The notes under the pieces: generated by a model
Databases searched by the model: none
Seen by the model: the letters and a program-made list of their open reading frames with translations, nothing else
What the model was told of the DNA's origin: nothing
Assembly (NCBI RefSeq): GCF_026343185.1
Contig: NZ_JAPEMA010000001.1
Coordinates: 3,162,001-3,226,000 of the forward strand
Direction: 5' to 3'
Origin: Streptomyces sp. NBC_00091
GTDB taxonomy: Bacteria > Actinomycetota > Actinomycetes > Streptomycetales > Streptomycetaceae
Length of the DNA: 64,000 nt
Part shown: positions 33,803 to 43,435 of the stretch, piece after piece
Layout of the letters: the number at the start of each line of letters is the position of its first letter
Numbering within the stretch: position 1 is the stretch's first letter
Position numbers and translations under genes: made by a program

Positions 33803-35584
33803 TCAGAGCTTTTCGGGGGTGCGGATGCCCAGGAGGGACATGCCCTTCGTCAGGGTCCGCGCGGTCAGGTCGCACAGGAACAGGCGGTTCTCGCCCACGA
33901 CCTGCTCCGGCTCCGGCTTGATGACCGGGCACTCGGTGTAGAAGGTCGTGAACAGCGAGGACAGCTGGTAGAGGTACGCCGCCACCTTGTGCGGGGCGTA
34001 CTCCGCCGCGGCCTCGCCGATCAGCTCGCCGAAGGCGTCCAGGTGCAGGCCCAGCGCGCGCTCGGCCGGGGCCAGCTCCAGCTCCGGGTGCGCGGCCGGC
34101 TCGCGGTCGCCCGCCTTGCGCAGGATGGACCGGATGCGCGCGTAGGCGTACTGGAGGTAGACGGAGGTGTCGCCGTTGAGCGAGACCATCTGGTCCAGGT
34201 CGAACTTGTAGTCGCGCGCGGCGGAGGTGGACAGGTCCGCGTACTTGACCGCGCCGATGCCCACGTACTGGCCGTTCTCGACGATCTCCGCCTCCGTCAG
34301 GCCCACCTTCTCGGCCTTCTCGCGGACCACGGCCGTGGCCCGGTCGACGGCCTCGTCGAGGAGGTCCACCAGCCGCACCGTCTCGCCCTCACGCGTCTTG
34401 AACGGCTTGCCGTCCTTGCCGAGGACCGTGCCGAAGGCCAGCTGCACGGCCTTGACGTCCTCGTTCAGCCAGCCCGCCCGGCGGGCCGTCTCGAAGACCA
34501 TCTTGAAGTGCAGCGACTGCCGCGCGTCCACCACGTAGATCAGGCTGGTCGCCGACAGCCCGGAGACGCGGTCGCGGATCGCCGAGAGGTCGGTGGCGGC
34601 GTAGCCGAAGCCGCCGTCGGACTTCTGGACGATCAGCGGGGTCGGGTTGCCGTCCGGGCCCTTGTACTCGTCGAAGAACACGCACAGCGCGCCGTTGGAG
34701 CGGACGGCGACGCCCGACTCCTCCAGCAGCTTGCAGGTCTCGACCAGCATGTCGTTGTAGCCGGACTCGCCGATCACGTCGGGGTCCTGGATGTCCATGT
34801 CCAGCTTGTTGAAGACGGAGTAGAAGTAGATCTTCGACTCGTCCACGAACCGCTGCCACATGGCCAGGGTCTGCGGGTCGCCGGCCTGGAGGTCCACCAC
34901 CCGGGCGCGGGCGCGCGTCTTGAACTCCTCGTCGGAGTCGAAGAGGGCGCGCGAGGCCTTGTAGAGGCGGTTGAGGTTGGACATGGCCTCTTCGCCGGAG
35001 GCCTGCGTGTCCGAGTCGGCGGCGGCCTTGTGGTCCAGCTCGTGCGGGTGCTCCAGGAGGTACTGGATGAGCATGCCGAACTGGGTGCCCCAGTCGCCGA
35101 TGTGGTGGCGGCGGATCACCGTCTCGCCCGTGAACTCCAGGATCTCCACCATCGCCGCGCCGATCACGGCGGAGCGCAGGTGGCCGACGTGCATCTCCTT
35201 GGCCACGTTGGGCTGCGCGTAGTCGATCACCGTGGTGCCGGCGGACGCGTTGAGCGGCACGCCGAGCCGGTCGTCGGCCGCGCGGGCGGCGAGCGTGCTG
35301 ATGATCGCCCCGTCGGAGACGGTGATGTTGAGGAAGCCGGGGCCGGAGACCTCGACCTCCTTGATCACCCCGCCCTTGTCCAGGCCCTCGAGGACGGTCG
35401 CCGCCAGCTCGCGCGGGTTGGCCTTGGCCTTCTTCGCGAGGGCCAGGATGCCGTTGGCCTGGAAGTCGGCCCGGTCGCTTCGTCGCAGCAGCGGGTCGGC
35501 GGCACCGGCCTCCGGCAGGGCGGAGACGAGGGCGTCCGCGACGCGCTGTTCGACGGAGGAAGCGAGGGAAGGGACCGAGGCCAT
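33803..35584 (-). CDS. argS: Arginyl-tRNA synthetase
   Basis: 593 residues from ATG 35584. The class I signature is [17 protein letters not shown] (HIGH equivalent HVGH). The KMSKS position is degenerate ([18 protein letters not shown]), as is usual for ArgRS. The N-terminal additional domain starts [20 protein letters not shown], and the C-terminal anticodon-binding domain starts about 470 ([17 protein letters not shown]). Charges tRNA-Arg in the cytosol. Divergent from lysS with 191 bases between starts, an arrangement conserved in streptomycetes. Confidence 0.97.
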   Translation of the reverse strand: MASVPSLASSVEQRVADALVSALPEAGAADPLLRRSDRADFQANGILALAKKAKANPRELAATVLEGLDKGGVIKEVEVSGPGFLNITVSDGAIISTLAARAADDRLGVPLNASAGTTVIDYAQPNVAKEMHVGHLRSAVIGAAMVEILEFTGETVIRRHHIGDWGTQFGMLIQYLLEHPHELDHKAAADSDTQASGEEAMSNLNRLYKASRALFDSDEEFKTRARARVVDLQAGDPQTLAMWQRFVDESKIYFYSVFNKLDMDIQDPDVIGESGYNDMLVETCKLLEESGVAVRSNGALCVFFDEYKGPDGNPTPLIVQKSDGGFGYAATDLSAIRDRVSGLSATSLIYVVDARQSLHFKMVFETARRAGWLNEDVKAVQLAFGTVLGKDGKPFKTREGETVRLVDLLDEAVDRATAVVREKAEKVGLTEAEIVENGQYVGIGAVKYADLSTSAARDYKFDLDQMVSLNGDTSVYLQYAYARIRSILRKAGDREPAAHPELELAPAERALGLHLDAFGELIGEAAAEYAPHKVAAYLYQLSSLFTTFYTECPVIKPEPEQVVGENRLFLCDLTARTLTKGMSLLGIRTPEKL

Positions 35585-35775
35585 GAGCTGCCGTTCCTGT
35601 GAGGTTGCACGTGCGCGTGCACTTGGGTGTTCCGACAAGTGCCGAGTATCCCACGCGGAGGGTGCCCGGTTCCCGGGATATGGCCGCCCGTATCGCTGGG
35701 TGGAAGCAACCCCGGAGCGGCCCCTTCCGTCTGGGAGAATGGCCGAAGCCAGCATTCGAGATAGAAGGACGTGTC

Positions 35776-37515
35776 GTGGCTCAGAGCGCGCAGAGCAGCA
35801 CAGAGACCGACTGGGTCTCCCGTTTCGCGGACGAGGTCATCGCCGAGGCGGAGCGCCGAGCCCCCGGCAAAGCGATCGTCGTCGCGTCCGGACTCTCCCC
35901 CTCCGGCCCGATCCACCTGGGCAACCTCCGCGAGGTCATGACCCCGCACCTGGTCGCGGACGAGATCCGCCGCCGGGGCCACGAGGTCCGCCACCTCATC
36001 TCCTGGGACGACTACGACCGGTACCGCAAGGTCCCCAAGGGCATCCCGGGCGTCACCGAGGAGTCCCACGCCCAGCACATCGGCCGCCCGCTGACCGCCG
36101 TGCCCGCCCCCGAGGGCTCCTCGTACCCGAACTGGGCCGAGCACTTCAAGGCCGCCATGGTCGAGGCCCTGGCCGAGCTGGGCGTCGAGTACGACCCGAT
36201 CAGCCAGACCGAGCAGTACACCGCCGGTGCCTACCGCGAGCAGGTGCTGTTCGCGATGAAGCACCGCGGCGACATCGACGCGATCCTCGACCAGTACCGC
36301 ACCAAGCAGAAGCCGGGCGGCAAGAAGCCCCAGCAGAAGCAGGTCGACGAGGCCGAGCTCGAGGCCGCCGAGGGCTCCGGCGCGGCCGCCGAGGACGACG
36401 GCAGCGCGGAGGGTACGGAGTACTTCCCGTACAAGCCGTACTGCGGCGCGTGCGGCAAGGACTTCACCAAGGTCACCTCGTACAACGACGAGACGACCGA
36501 GCTGACCTATGTCTGCACCGAGGATCTGAACACCGAGACCGTCAAGCTCAGCGAGTTCAACCGCGGCAAGCTGGTCTGGAAGGTCGACTGGCCCATGCGC
36601 TGGGCCTACGAGGGCGTGGTCTTCGAGCCCTCCGGCGTCGACCACTCCTCGCCCGGCTCCTCCTTCCAGGTCGGCGGCCAGATCGTGGGCATCTTCGGCG
36701 GCGAGCAGCCGATCGGACCGATGTACGCCTTCGTCGGCATCAGCGGCATGGCCAAGATGTCCTCCAGCAAGGGCGGGGTCCCGACCCCGGCCGACGCGCT
36801 GAAGATCATGGAGCCGCAGCTGCTGCGCTGGCTCTACGCCCGCCGCAAGCCCAACCAGTCCTTCAAGATCGCCTTCGACCAGGAGATCCAGCGCCTGTAC
36901 GACGAGTGGGACAAGCTGGAGGCCAAGGTCGCCGACGGCTCCGTGCTGCCGGCCGACGCCGCCGCGCACGCCCGCGCCGTGCGCGTCGCCTCCCACGAGC
37001 TGCCCCGCACCCCGCGCCCGATGCCGTACCGCACCCTCGCGTCGGTCGTCGACATCACCGCCGGGCACGACGAGCAGACGCTGCGGATCCTGTCCGACCT
37101 GGACCCGTCCCAGCCGCTGACCTCCCTCGACGAGGTACGGCCGCGCCTGGACCGCGCCGAGAACTGGATCACCACCCAGGTCCCGGCCGACCAGCGCACC
37201 CTGGTCCGCGAGGACGCCGACACCGAGCTGCTGTCCTCCCTGGACGAGGCCGGGCGCGAGTCCCTGCGGCTGCTGCTGGAGGGCCTCGACTCGCACTGGT
37301 CGCTCGACGGGCTCACCACCCTCGTCTACGGCGTGCCGAAGGTGATGGCCGGGCTGGAGCCCGACGCCAAGCCGACGCCGGAGCTGAAGGTCGCGCAGCG
37401 CGAGTTCTTCGCCCTGCTCTACCGGCTGCTCGTGACCCGCGAGACCGGCCCGCGCCTGCCCACGCTGCTGCTCGCGGTGGGGGCGGAGCGGGTGCGCAAG
37501 CTGCTCGCGGCCTGA
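35776..37515 (+). CDS. lysS: Class I lysyl-tRNA synthetase
   Basis: 579 residues from GTG 35776 after AGAAGGA. HIGH equivalent is [15 protein letters not shown] and the second motif is AKMSSSKGG, both typical of class I LysRS (archaeal/actinobacterial type), which is unrelated to the common class II enzyme. A C-X2-C pair (YCGACGKDF) starts the inserted domain, and an Ala/Glu-rich linker near 195-215 is species-specific. Charges tRNA-Lys. Divergent from argS. Confidence 0.96.
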   Translation: MAQSAQSSTETDWVSRFADEVIAEAERRAPGKAIVVASGLSPSGPIHLGNLREVMTPHLVADEIRRRGHEVRHLISWDDYDRYRKVPKGIPGVTEESHAQHIGRPLTAVPAPEGSSYPNWAEHFKAAMVEALAELGVEYDPISQTEQYTAGAYREQVLFAMKHRGDIDAILDQYRTKQKPGGKKPQQKQVDEAELEAAEGSGAAAEDDGSAEGTEYFPYKPYCGACGKDFTKVTSYNDETTELTYVCTEDLNTETVKLSEFNRGKLVWKVDWPMRWAYEGVVFEPSGVDHSSPGSSFQVGGQIVGIFGGEQPIGPMYAFVGISGMAKMSSSKGGVPTPADALKIMEPQLLRWLYARRKPNQSFKIAFDQEIQRLYDEWDKLEAKVADGSVLPADAAAHARAVRVASHELPRTPRPMPYRTLASVVDITAGHDEQTLRILSDLDPSQPLTSLDEVRPRLDRAENWITTQVPADQRTLVREDADTELLSSLDEAGRESLRLLLEGLDSHWSLDGLTTLVYGVPKVMAGLEPDAKPTPELKVAQREFFALLYRLLVTRETGPRLPTLLLAVGAERVRKLLAA

Positions 37516-37536
37516 CCCTGAGGTCATGAGGCCATG

Positions 37537-37592
37537 AGGTCATGAGGAAGGGCCCGTACCCCCCGGGGGGTACGGGCCCTTCCTCATGACCT
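37537..37592. terminator. Perfect 28-bp palindrome, bidirectional terminator of lysS and the DUF2637 gene
   Basis: Arms 37537-37564 and 37565-37592 are exact reverse complements with no spacer, centred on CCCCCCGGGGGG. The 5' side is preceded by further AGGTCATGAGG copies and the 3' side is followed by two adjacent 14-base repeats (37586-37613) reading ATGACCTGGTCAGG. It separates two convergent genes and must fold into a very stable hairpin. Confidence 0.92.
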
Positions 37593-37613
37593 GGTCAGGA
37601 TGACCTGGTCAGG
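37586..37613. repeat. Tandem 14-base direct repeat
   Basis: ATGACCTGGTCAGG occurs twice in immediate succession. The second copy contains the stop codon of the DUF2637 gene, and the first overlaps the right arm of the terminator palindrome. Confidence 0.9.
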
Positions 37614-38988
37614 CGATGTGTTCGTTCTCCAGGTCGCGCTGGTAGCGCTGCTTCAGCTCCGGCATCAGCCGCTTGAGCGTGGCCGCGCTGCGCGGGTGCA
37701 CGATCCCGAGCCGGTCGGCGAGGTGTATGTCCAGCTGCTCCGGGTTCGGGAACTGGGAGTACTCGTCGATGTAGGCCCGGAAGACCTCGTACGCGGCCTC
37801 CGCGAACTTCACCTCGTCGACGTCGGAGTCGGAGTCGGCGGTGGTGTTGGTGTCGGCGGTCTCGGCCGGTCCGGTGGGCTTGGCCGGCTCGGCCGGCTCC
37901 TCGGGGCCCGCCGGGGCCATGACCGGGGTCGGCTCCAGGCCCTCGACGTACTGGGGGTTGTAGCCGCCCTCGTACGCCGCCTGCGGGGCCAGCGGCGCCG
38001 CGAACCAGGCGCTGTCGTGCGCGGCCGGCATGGCGTTCGGTTCCACCGCGAAGGGCGCGGGCGCGGGGGCGGGCGCGGGGAGGCCGGCGGGCTGGGCGTC
38101 CTGCGGGCCGGCCTGCTGCGGCACCCCGGCGGCGACGGCCGCCGTACCGGCCTCCGCGGCCGCGGCCGGGGCCGGAGCGGGTGCGGCGGACGCCGCCGGC
38201 AGGGCCGGAGCCGTCTGCGCCCCCGGGACCTGGGCCGCAGCCACCGGAACCGCAGCCACCGGAACCGGAACCGCCGCAGCCGCCGGAGGCAGCAGCACCG
38301 GGTCGATGCCCGCCGCCGCCAGCCCCTCCGGGGCCGTCTGCGCCAGCGGCACGCCGATCCGGGCCAGCTTCAGCGGCATCAGCGCCTCCACCGGCGCCTT
38401 GCGCCGCCACGCCCGCCCGTACCGGGCCTGGAGCCGCGCCTGGTAGATCAGCCGGTCCTGCTCCATGCCGACCGCCTGCTCGTAGGAGCGCAGCTCCCAC
38501 AGCTTCATCCGGCGCCACAGCTTGAAGGTGGGCAGGGGGGAGAGGAGCCAGCGGGTGATCCGCACCCCCTCCATGTGCCGGTCCGCGGTGATGTCCGCGA
38601 TCCGGCCCACCGCGTGCCGGGCGGCCTCCACCGTCACCACGAACAGGATCGGGATCACGGCATGCATGCCGACACCCAGCGGGTCCGGCCAGGACGCCGC
38701 ACCGTTGAAGGCGATCGTCGCCGCAGTCAGCAGCCACGCCGTCTGGCGCAGCAGGGGGAAGGGGATGCGCAGCCACGTCAGCAGCAGGTCCAGCGCCAGC
38801 AGTACGCAGATGCCCGCGTCGATGCCGATCGGGAACACCAGCGAGAAGCTGCCAAAGCCTTTCTGCAAGGCCAGCGCGCGCACCGCGGCGTACGAACCCG
38901 CGAAACCGATACCCGCGATGACCACGGCTCCGGCGACCACGACACCGATGAGTATCCGGTGCGTACGAGTCAGCTGCATCGCGGCCAC
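37609..38988 (-). CDS. DUF2637 membrane protein (SpdB-like)
   Basis: 459 residues from GTG 38988, or ATG 38979. The N-terminal half carries four membrane helices (ILIGVVVAGAVVIAGIGFAG; LVFPIGIDAGICVLLALDLL), the DUF2637 pattern found in chromosomal and plasmid spread-type proteins. A long Ala/Pro/Val-rich linker of about 200 residues follows. The conserved C-terminus (FRAYIDEYSQFPNPEQLDIH; PRSAATLKRLMPELKQRYQ) looks like a winged-helix. Function unknown. Confidence 0.85.
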   Translation of the reverse strand: MAAMQLTRTHRILIGVVVAGAVVIAGIGFAGSYAAVRALALQKGFGSFSLVFPIGIDAGICVLLALDLLLTWLRIPFPLLRQTAWLLTAATIAFNGAASWPDPLGVGMHAVIPILFVVTVEAARHAVGRIADITADRHMEGVRITRWLLSPLPTFKLWRRMKLWELRSYEQAVGMEQDRLIYQARLQARYGRAWRRKAPVEALMPLKLARIGVPLAQTAPEGLAAAGIDPVLLPPAAAAVPVPVAAVPVAAAQVPGAQTAPALPAASAAPAPAPAAAAEAGTAAVAAGVPQQAGPQDAQPAGLPAPAPAPAPFAVEPNAMPAAHDSAWFAAPLAPQAAYEGGYNPQYVEGLEPTPVMAPAGPEEPAEPAKPTGPAETADTNTTADSDSDVDEVKFAEAAYEVFRAYIDEYSQFPNPEQLDIHLADRLGIVHPRSAATLKRLMPELKQRYQRDLENEHIA

Positions 38989-39102
38989 CCGCGATCCCCT
39001 CCCCTTGACGAGCTACGGCAGGCACAGCGTACGGGTGACCACGCGTCATCCGTGCCGTAGGTCCCCTCCTATGGGCGGGACTACTGCGGGACTGCTGCGG
39101 GA

Positions 39103-39909
39103 CTACTGCTGGGGCGAGGCCGACGCGGAAGCGGAAGCCGAAGCGGAGCCCGACGGGGCAGCCGACGGAGCCGCGCCCTCGTCCTTGTTGGCGGAGGCGA
39201 CCGAGGCCACCGTCTCCTTGGCCGCGGTGATCGCGTCCTGGAGCAGCTTGCCCTGGTCCGGGGCGCCGGCGCCCTCGTAGGCGGCACCGTTGAAGTCGAG
39301 CGTGACCACGACGTTCTCGGAGCGGACCACGATGGTGTTGTTGAAGAAGTCGACGTCCTTCTTCACGCCGTAGACCACGGAGGTGGCCTGGTCGCCGATC
39401 CCGCCGGCCTGCTCCACCTTGACGTCGTGCGCGCCCTCGGCGGTCTTCGCCAGCTCGAGCTGCTTGGTGTACTGGTCCTCCGCGCGCTTGTTGCCGCTGC
39501 CGAGGGAGGCGTGCGAGTCGTAGCGGACCAGGGAGACCGAGAGCCAGCGGTACTGCGAGCCCTTCACGCCGTCCGTGTCGAGGCCGTTCCAGGAGCAGCT
39601 GGCGCGGTTGGACAGGTCGTTCGACTTGGCCGCCGTGCCGTTCTTGTCCTTCGCCTCGGGGACGAGCGAGTCGATGGTCTTGCCGGCCAGCGCCTTGCAG
39701 GGGTCGGGCAGCTTCGCGAACGCCACCTTCTCCAGCGGGGCCGAAGGCTTCGTGCTCGGCTTGGCGGGCGAGGAGGCGCCGGACTTCTTGCCGGAGTCCG
39801 AGCCACCCGAGGACTTGCCCGAGTCGGAGGAGCAACCGGCGACGGTGAGGATCACCGGGACGGCTGCGCAGGCGAGAACGCGGGTGAGGCGCGAGGCTGA
39901 TCGGTGCAT
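39103..39909 (-). CDS. DUF3558 lipoprotein, copy 1
   Basis: 268 residues. The signal peptide ends in a lipobox VAGC (Cys near 26), so it is anchored outside the membrane. A Ser/Lys-rich linker is followed by DUF3558 (FAKLPDPCKALAGKTIDSLV; SCSWNGLD). The C-terminal tail is acidic/Ala/Ser repeat. Function unknown; it forms a tandem with the similar gene at 40044, 134 bases upstream. Confidence 0.9.
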   Translation of the reverse strand: MHRSASRLTRVLACAAVPVILTVAGCSSDSGKSSGGSDSGKKSGASSPAKPSTKPSAPLEKVAFAKLPDPCKALAGKTIDSLVPEAKDKNGTAAKSNDLSNRASCSWNGLDTDGVKGSQYRWLSVSLVRYDSHASLGSGNKRAEDQYTKQLELAKTAEGAHDVKVEQAGGIGDQATSVVYGVKKDVDFFNNTIVVRSENVVVTLDFNGAAYEGAGAPDQGKLLQDAITAAKETVASVASANKDEGAAPSAAPSGSASASASASASPQQ

Positions 39910-40043
39910 GTTTCCTTCAGACGTTGGGGGCTACTACGGGGCGCGTTACGGGCGCGGGACCCGAGCAACGGTAGCCCGACCGGGCGCCCGCCTGCTGTGC
40001 GCGCCGTCACGCGGGGCGTGCGCGCCCCCTGGGGGCGGGGCCG

Positions 40044-40937
40044 TCACTCGTTGAAACGCTCGACCAGGGCCTGCGCCAATTGACGCGCCTTGTCCTGCGT
40101 TTCCGCACTTGAGGGGACCGTGCCCGGGGCGGAGGGCTGCACGCTGTACTCGACGGTGACGAGGACGTTCGAGGTACGGAACACAATCCGCACGGTCCGC
40201 GCCTGGGCGGCGGTGGCGCCGGCCGCGCTGAGCTTGTCGTCGATGTACGCCTCGTTGCCGAGCCCCTCCAGGACGCGCGAGCCGAGCTCGGGCGGGGCCG
40301 TGGGGGAGGGCGGGGCGGAGACGGAAGCGGAGGCGGATCCGGAGGCCGGGGCGGACGCGGCCGGCGAGGGCGCCCCGCTCCCGCCCCCGCCGCCGGGAGC
40401 CGCACTGGGACTCGTACTCGCACTGCCGCCGGCGCCCGGGCTGGGGCTCGTGGCCGGACCCGGGAAGGGAAGGTGCGCGTCGGTGAGCCGGCGGACGTAC
40501 ACCTGGTGGGCCTTGTCGTCGTCGCTCGCCGCCGCGCGGTCGTAGGAGACCACGCGCTCGAAGGTGACCGACAGCAGCAGGTTCCCCTCGGGCGCCTGCG
40601 CGTTCCAGCGGCAGCCGACGTGCCGGTCGCCGTCGTACGAGGCGTCCGCGGTCCCGGCGTAGAGCTGCTCGCGCTGCTCGGTGGTGAGGGAATCGGTGGC
40701 CGGGAGCATGGCCTTGAGCCGCTTGGGATCCGCCGCCTTGCAGGGCTGGGGCAGGATGCGGTACTTGCCTGGCTGCGCGGGCGCGGCGGTGCTCCCGCTG
40801 CCCTTCTGGTCGCTGCTGATCCCGATGCCGTTGCCGTCGGTGCATCCGGCGAGCCCGGTCACGCCGGCCGCGAGTGCGGTGACCATCGCGATGCCCGGCA
40901 GGACTCGGCGACGTACCGGCCTTCGCTCCACGTCCAC
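40044..40937 (-). CDS. DUF3558 lipoprotein, copy 2
   Basis: 297 residues from GTG 40937, after AAGGGGAG; a second GTG two codons later is equally well spaced. Lipobox LAGC follows a 25-residue signal. DUF3558 motifs ILPQPCKAADPKRLKAMLPA and VGCRWNAQ are seen. A Ser/Pro/Gly-rich linker of about 60 residues interrupts the domain. Paralogue of the gene at 39103; function unknown. Divergent from rtcB. Confidence 0.88.
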   Translation of the reverse strand: MDVERRPVRRRVLPGIAMVTALAAGVTGLAGCTDGNGIGISSDQKGSGSTAAPAQPGKYRILPQPCKAADPKRLKAMLPATDSLTTEQREQLYAGTADASYDGDRHVGCRWNAQAPEGNLLLSVTFERVVSYDRAAASDDDKAHQVYVRRLTDAHLPFPGPATSPSPGAGGSASTSPSAAPGGGGGSGAPSPAASAPASGSASASVSAPPSPTAPPELGSRVLEGLGNEAYIDDKLSAAGATAAQARTVRIVFRTSNVLVTVEYSVQPSAPGTVPSSAETQDKARQLAQALVERFNE

Positions 40938-41109
40938 TGGCTCCCCTTGGCTCACTTGGGAAAATCCGTTGCCGCGACTTGGGCACGGATGGACACAATG
41001 TCTATCGCACACGCTGGTGCCGGCGCCGGTTCCCTGTCTGGTTTGGGGGTATGAGCGCGGCCTTTTCGCGTATTCGTACTTTCATCGGTTTTCGGGGGAT
41101 TGACGTCTT

Positions 41110-42303
41110 ATGTCGTATGTAGAGGTACCTGGGGCGAACGTCCCGATCCGGATGTGGACGGACCCGGCGTCCGTCGAGGACAGCGCGATGCGGCAGTTGC
41201 AGAACACCGCCGGGCTGCCGTGGATCAAGGGCCTGGCCGTGATGCCGGACGTGCACTACGGCAAGGGCGCCACGGTCGGCTCGGTCATCGCGATGAAGGA
41301 CGCGGTCTGCCCGGCGGCGGTAGGCGTCGACATCGGCTGCGGCATGTCGGCGGTCAAGACCTCCCTGACGGCGAACGACCTCCCGGGGGACCTCTCGAGG
41401 CTGCGCTCGCGCATCGAGCAGGCGATTCCGGTGGGGGCCGGGATGCACAGGGAGGCGGTGGACCCGGGGCGGCTGTACGGCTTCTCGGAGGCGGGGTTCG
41501 GGGACCTGTGGGAGCGGTTCGACTATGTCGCGGACGCGGTGAAGTTCCGGCGGGAACGGGCGCTGCGGCAAACCGGAACCCTCGGGTCCGGAAATCACTT
41601 TTGGGAACTTTGTGTCGATATCTCCGATTCGGTGTGGATCATGCTGCACTCGGGATCGCGGAACATCGGCAACGAGTTGGCGGATTTCCACATCAACGTC
41701 GCCCGGGGGCTCGCGCACAACCAGGGCTTGGTCGACCGTGACCTGGCGGTATTCCTCGCGGCGACCCCCGAGATGGAGGCGTACCGCAATGACCTCTTCT
41801 GGGCCCAGGAATACGCGCAGTACAACCGCGCCGTGATGATGAGCCTTTCCAAGGAGGTCATCCGGAGGGAGTTCCGGAAGGCGAAGGTCTCCTTCGGGCA
41901 GGAGATCAGCTGCCACCACAACTACGTAGCGGAGGAGCGGTACGACGGCATGGACCTGCTGGTCACGCGTAAGGGTGCGATCCGCGCCGGCGGCGGTGAA
42001 TACGGGATCATCCCGGGCTCGATGGGCACGGGGTCCTACATCGTGAAGGGGCTCGGCAACGAGAAGTCCTTCAACTCCGCCTCGCACGGCGCGGGCCGGA
42101 AGATGAGCCGGACGGCGGCGAAGAAGCGGTTCTCGGCGAGCGACCTGGCGGAGCAGACCCGGGGCGTGGAGTGCCGTAAGGACTCCGGCGTTGTGGACGA
42201 GATCCCGGCCGCGTACAAGTCGATCGAGCAGGTCATCGACCAGCAGACCGACCTGGTGCAGGTCGTGGCGAAGCTCAAGCAGGTCATCTGCGTCAAGGGC
42301 TGA
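41110..42303 (+). CDS. rtcB: RNA-splicing ligase RtcB
   Basis: 397 residues. It joins RNA 2',3'-cyclic phosphate or 3'-phosphate ends to 5'-OH ends, using GTP and Mn2+. All active-site motifs are present: MPDVHYGKG, VGVDIGCGM (Asp74, Cys77), LGSGNHF, HSGSRNIG, HHNY (269-272), GSMGTGSY and the guanylated His326 in HGAGRKMSR. Archease is not encoded nearby. The gene ends in a 27-bp hairpin and faces a homing endonuclease gene. G+C is lower than neighbours in places, for example 41581-41640. Confidence 0.96.
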   Translation: MSYVEVPGANVPIRMWTDPASVEDSAMRQLQNTAGLPWIKGLAVMPDVHYGKGATVGSVIAMKDAVCPAAVGVDIGCGMSAVKTSLTANDLPGDLSRLRSRIEQAIPVGAGMHREAVDPGRLYGFSEAGFGDLWERFDYVADAVKFRRERALRQTGTLGSGNHFWELCVDISDSVWIMLHSGSRNIGNELADFHINVARGLAHNQGLVDRDLAVFLAATPEMEAYRNDLFWAQEYAQYNRAVMMSLSKEVIRREFRKAKVSFGQEISCHHNYVAEERYDGMDLLVTRKGAIRAGGGEYGIIPGSMGTGSYIVKGLGNEKSFNSASHGAGRKMSRTAAKKRFSASDLAEQTRGVECRKDSGVVDEIPAAYKSIEQVIDQQTDLVQVVAKLKQVICVKG

Positions 42304-42310
42304 TGGGTGG

Positions 42311-42366
42311 GGGGTAGTGCAGAGGGGCCCGGACCGCCTGCGGTCCGGGCCCCTCTGCACTACCCC
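42311..42366. terminator. Perfect 27-bp hairpin between rtcB and the LAGLIDADG gene
   Basis: Arms 42311-42337 and 42340-42366 are exact reverse complements around a CT loop. Located between convergent genes, so probably a bidirectional terminator. Confidence 0.92.
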
Positions 42367-42370
42367 ACGT

Positions 42371-43189
42371 CTAGATCCGCCCGGTTTGCAGGCGCCACAG
42401 CCGCAGGGCGCAGCCCTTCTTGGTGCGGTCCAGGGCGACGCTGGCGGCGGTGGGGTCGTTCAGTTGTAGTAGTTCCTGGTCTTCCCGTGCGGTCCAGGGG
42501 CGCCGCGGTGATGCGACCTTCATGTCTGCGGGGCGTACCCAGGTCTGGATCGCGTCCGCCCTCCCGTGCTTGCTTTCGAGGGCGAGGCATCCGTCGTAGT
42601 AGAAGTGCGCGGCGAGTTGTTGTGCCGCCTCGCTGTAGTAGCAGACGTTGTAGACGCCATCTCGCGTGTTGCGTGAGGTGATGCGCTGTTTTCCGGAGAC
42701 CTTCTTGCCGTAGTGGCAGAGGTAGGCCGCGATCGCAGTGCTGGCTGATGTCAGCGAGAGGAAGGGGATTCCCTTGGCGGTCCAGCCGAGGGATCCGTCC
42801 GCGTCGATGATTCCGCGGAGGTAGTCGCGGCGTGAGAAGTCCGTCCGGGGTGGCTTGATGCTGAGGGACTTCTTCCCGTAGGGGATCCCGAGCTCGTTGA
42901 CGATGGTCCTCGCTTCGAGCGAGGAGACCGACCAGGTTGCCGAGTGGTGAGTCTCGGCGAAGTTCGTGCTGCGGACTCGCTCGGTTATGGAGCTGTAGTA
43001 CGGCGTGAGCTGCTGGAACTCGCGGAGGATGTGGATGTCGCGCGCGTTGATCTCGACGGTGAGCTTGCCCTTTTGTCCCCTGCCCTGCGCGAGGTGTCCG
43101 TCGGTCTGGAGGAAACCGAACATGTAGGCGTAGCGGGGGTCTTGGAGGTCCATGAAGCGCGCGGGGGCGCTAGGGTCCTGTTCAGCCAT
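42371..43189 (-). CDS. LAGLIDADG family homing endonuclease with C-terminal Myb-like domain
   Basis: 272 residues from ATG 43189, after GGAAAGG. Two LAGLIDADG helices are present: MFGFLQTDGHL (23-33, catalytic acid Asp30) and LRGIIDADGSL (124-134, Asp130), about 100 residues apart as in monomeric enzymes. The C-terminus (WTAREDQELLQL; KKGCALRLWRLQTG) resembles a Myb/SANT helix-turn-helix. No intron or intein surrounds it, so it is free-standing. Two sampled lines (42601-42720) have 58 percent G+C, well below neighbours, which suggests acquisition. Convergent with rtcB. Confidence 0.87.
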   Translation of the reverse strand: MAEQDPSAPARFMDLQDPRYAYMFGFLQTDGHLAQGRGQKGKLTVEINARDIHILREFQQLTPYYSSITERVRSTNFAETHHSATWSVSSLEARTIVNELGIPYGKKSLSIKPPRTDFSRRDYLRGIIDADGSLGWTAKGIPFLSLTSASTAIAAYLCHYGKKVSGKQRITSRNTRDGVYNVCYYSEAAQQLAAHFYYDGCLALESKHGRADAIQTWVRPADMKVASPRRPWTAREDQELLQLNDPTAASVALDRTKKGCALRLWRLQTGRI

Positions 43190-43372
43190 GGGGAAGTGCC
43201 TTTCCTTGTCGGTGAGGCCTTCGGCTGGGACTGCCATCCCGGCCGAGGGCCGTTCGTTCTGTCACCGAACGTAGGGTTCGACTTTCAGTGGCTTCGGCCC
43301 TTTTGTTGCCCTTCACTCGAACGTGTGACGGAATATTTCATTCCGGGCGGGTCCGGCGAGTGCTGACGCGCG

Positions 43373-43406
43373 TGTGCCGTGCCCGGGAGGATCCGGGCAC
43401 GGCACA
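43373..43406 (-). terminator. Terminator downstream of the collagen-like gene
   Basis: TGTGCCGTGCCCGG and CCGGGCACGGCACA form a 14-bp perfect stem with a six-base loop, 30 bases after the stop codon of the collagen-like gene on the minus strand. It may also shield the endonuclease gene from readthrough. Confidence 0.85.
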
Positions 43407-43435
43407 GGTCGTTCGTCAGCGGGATCCTGGCGGGG

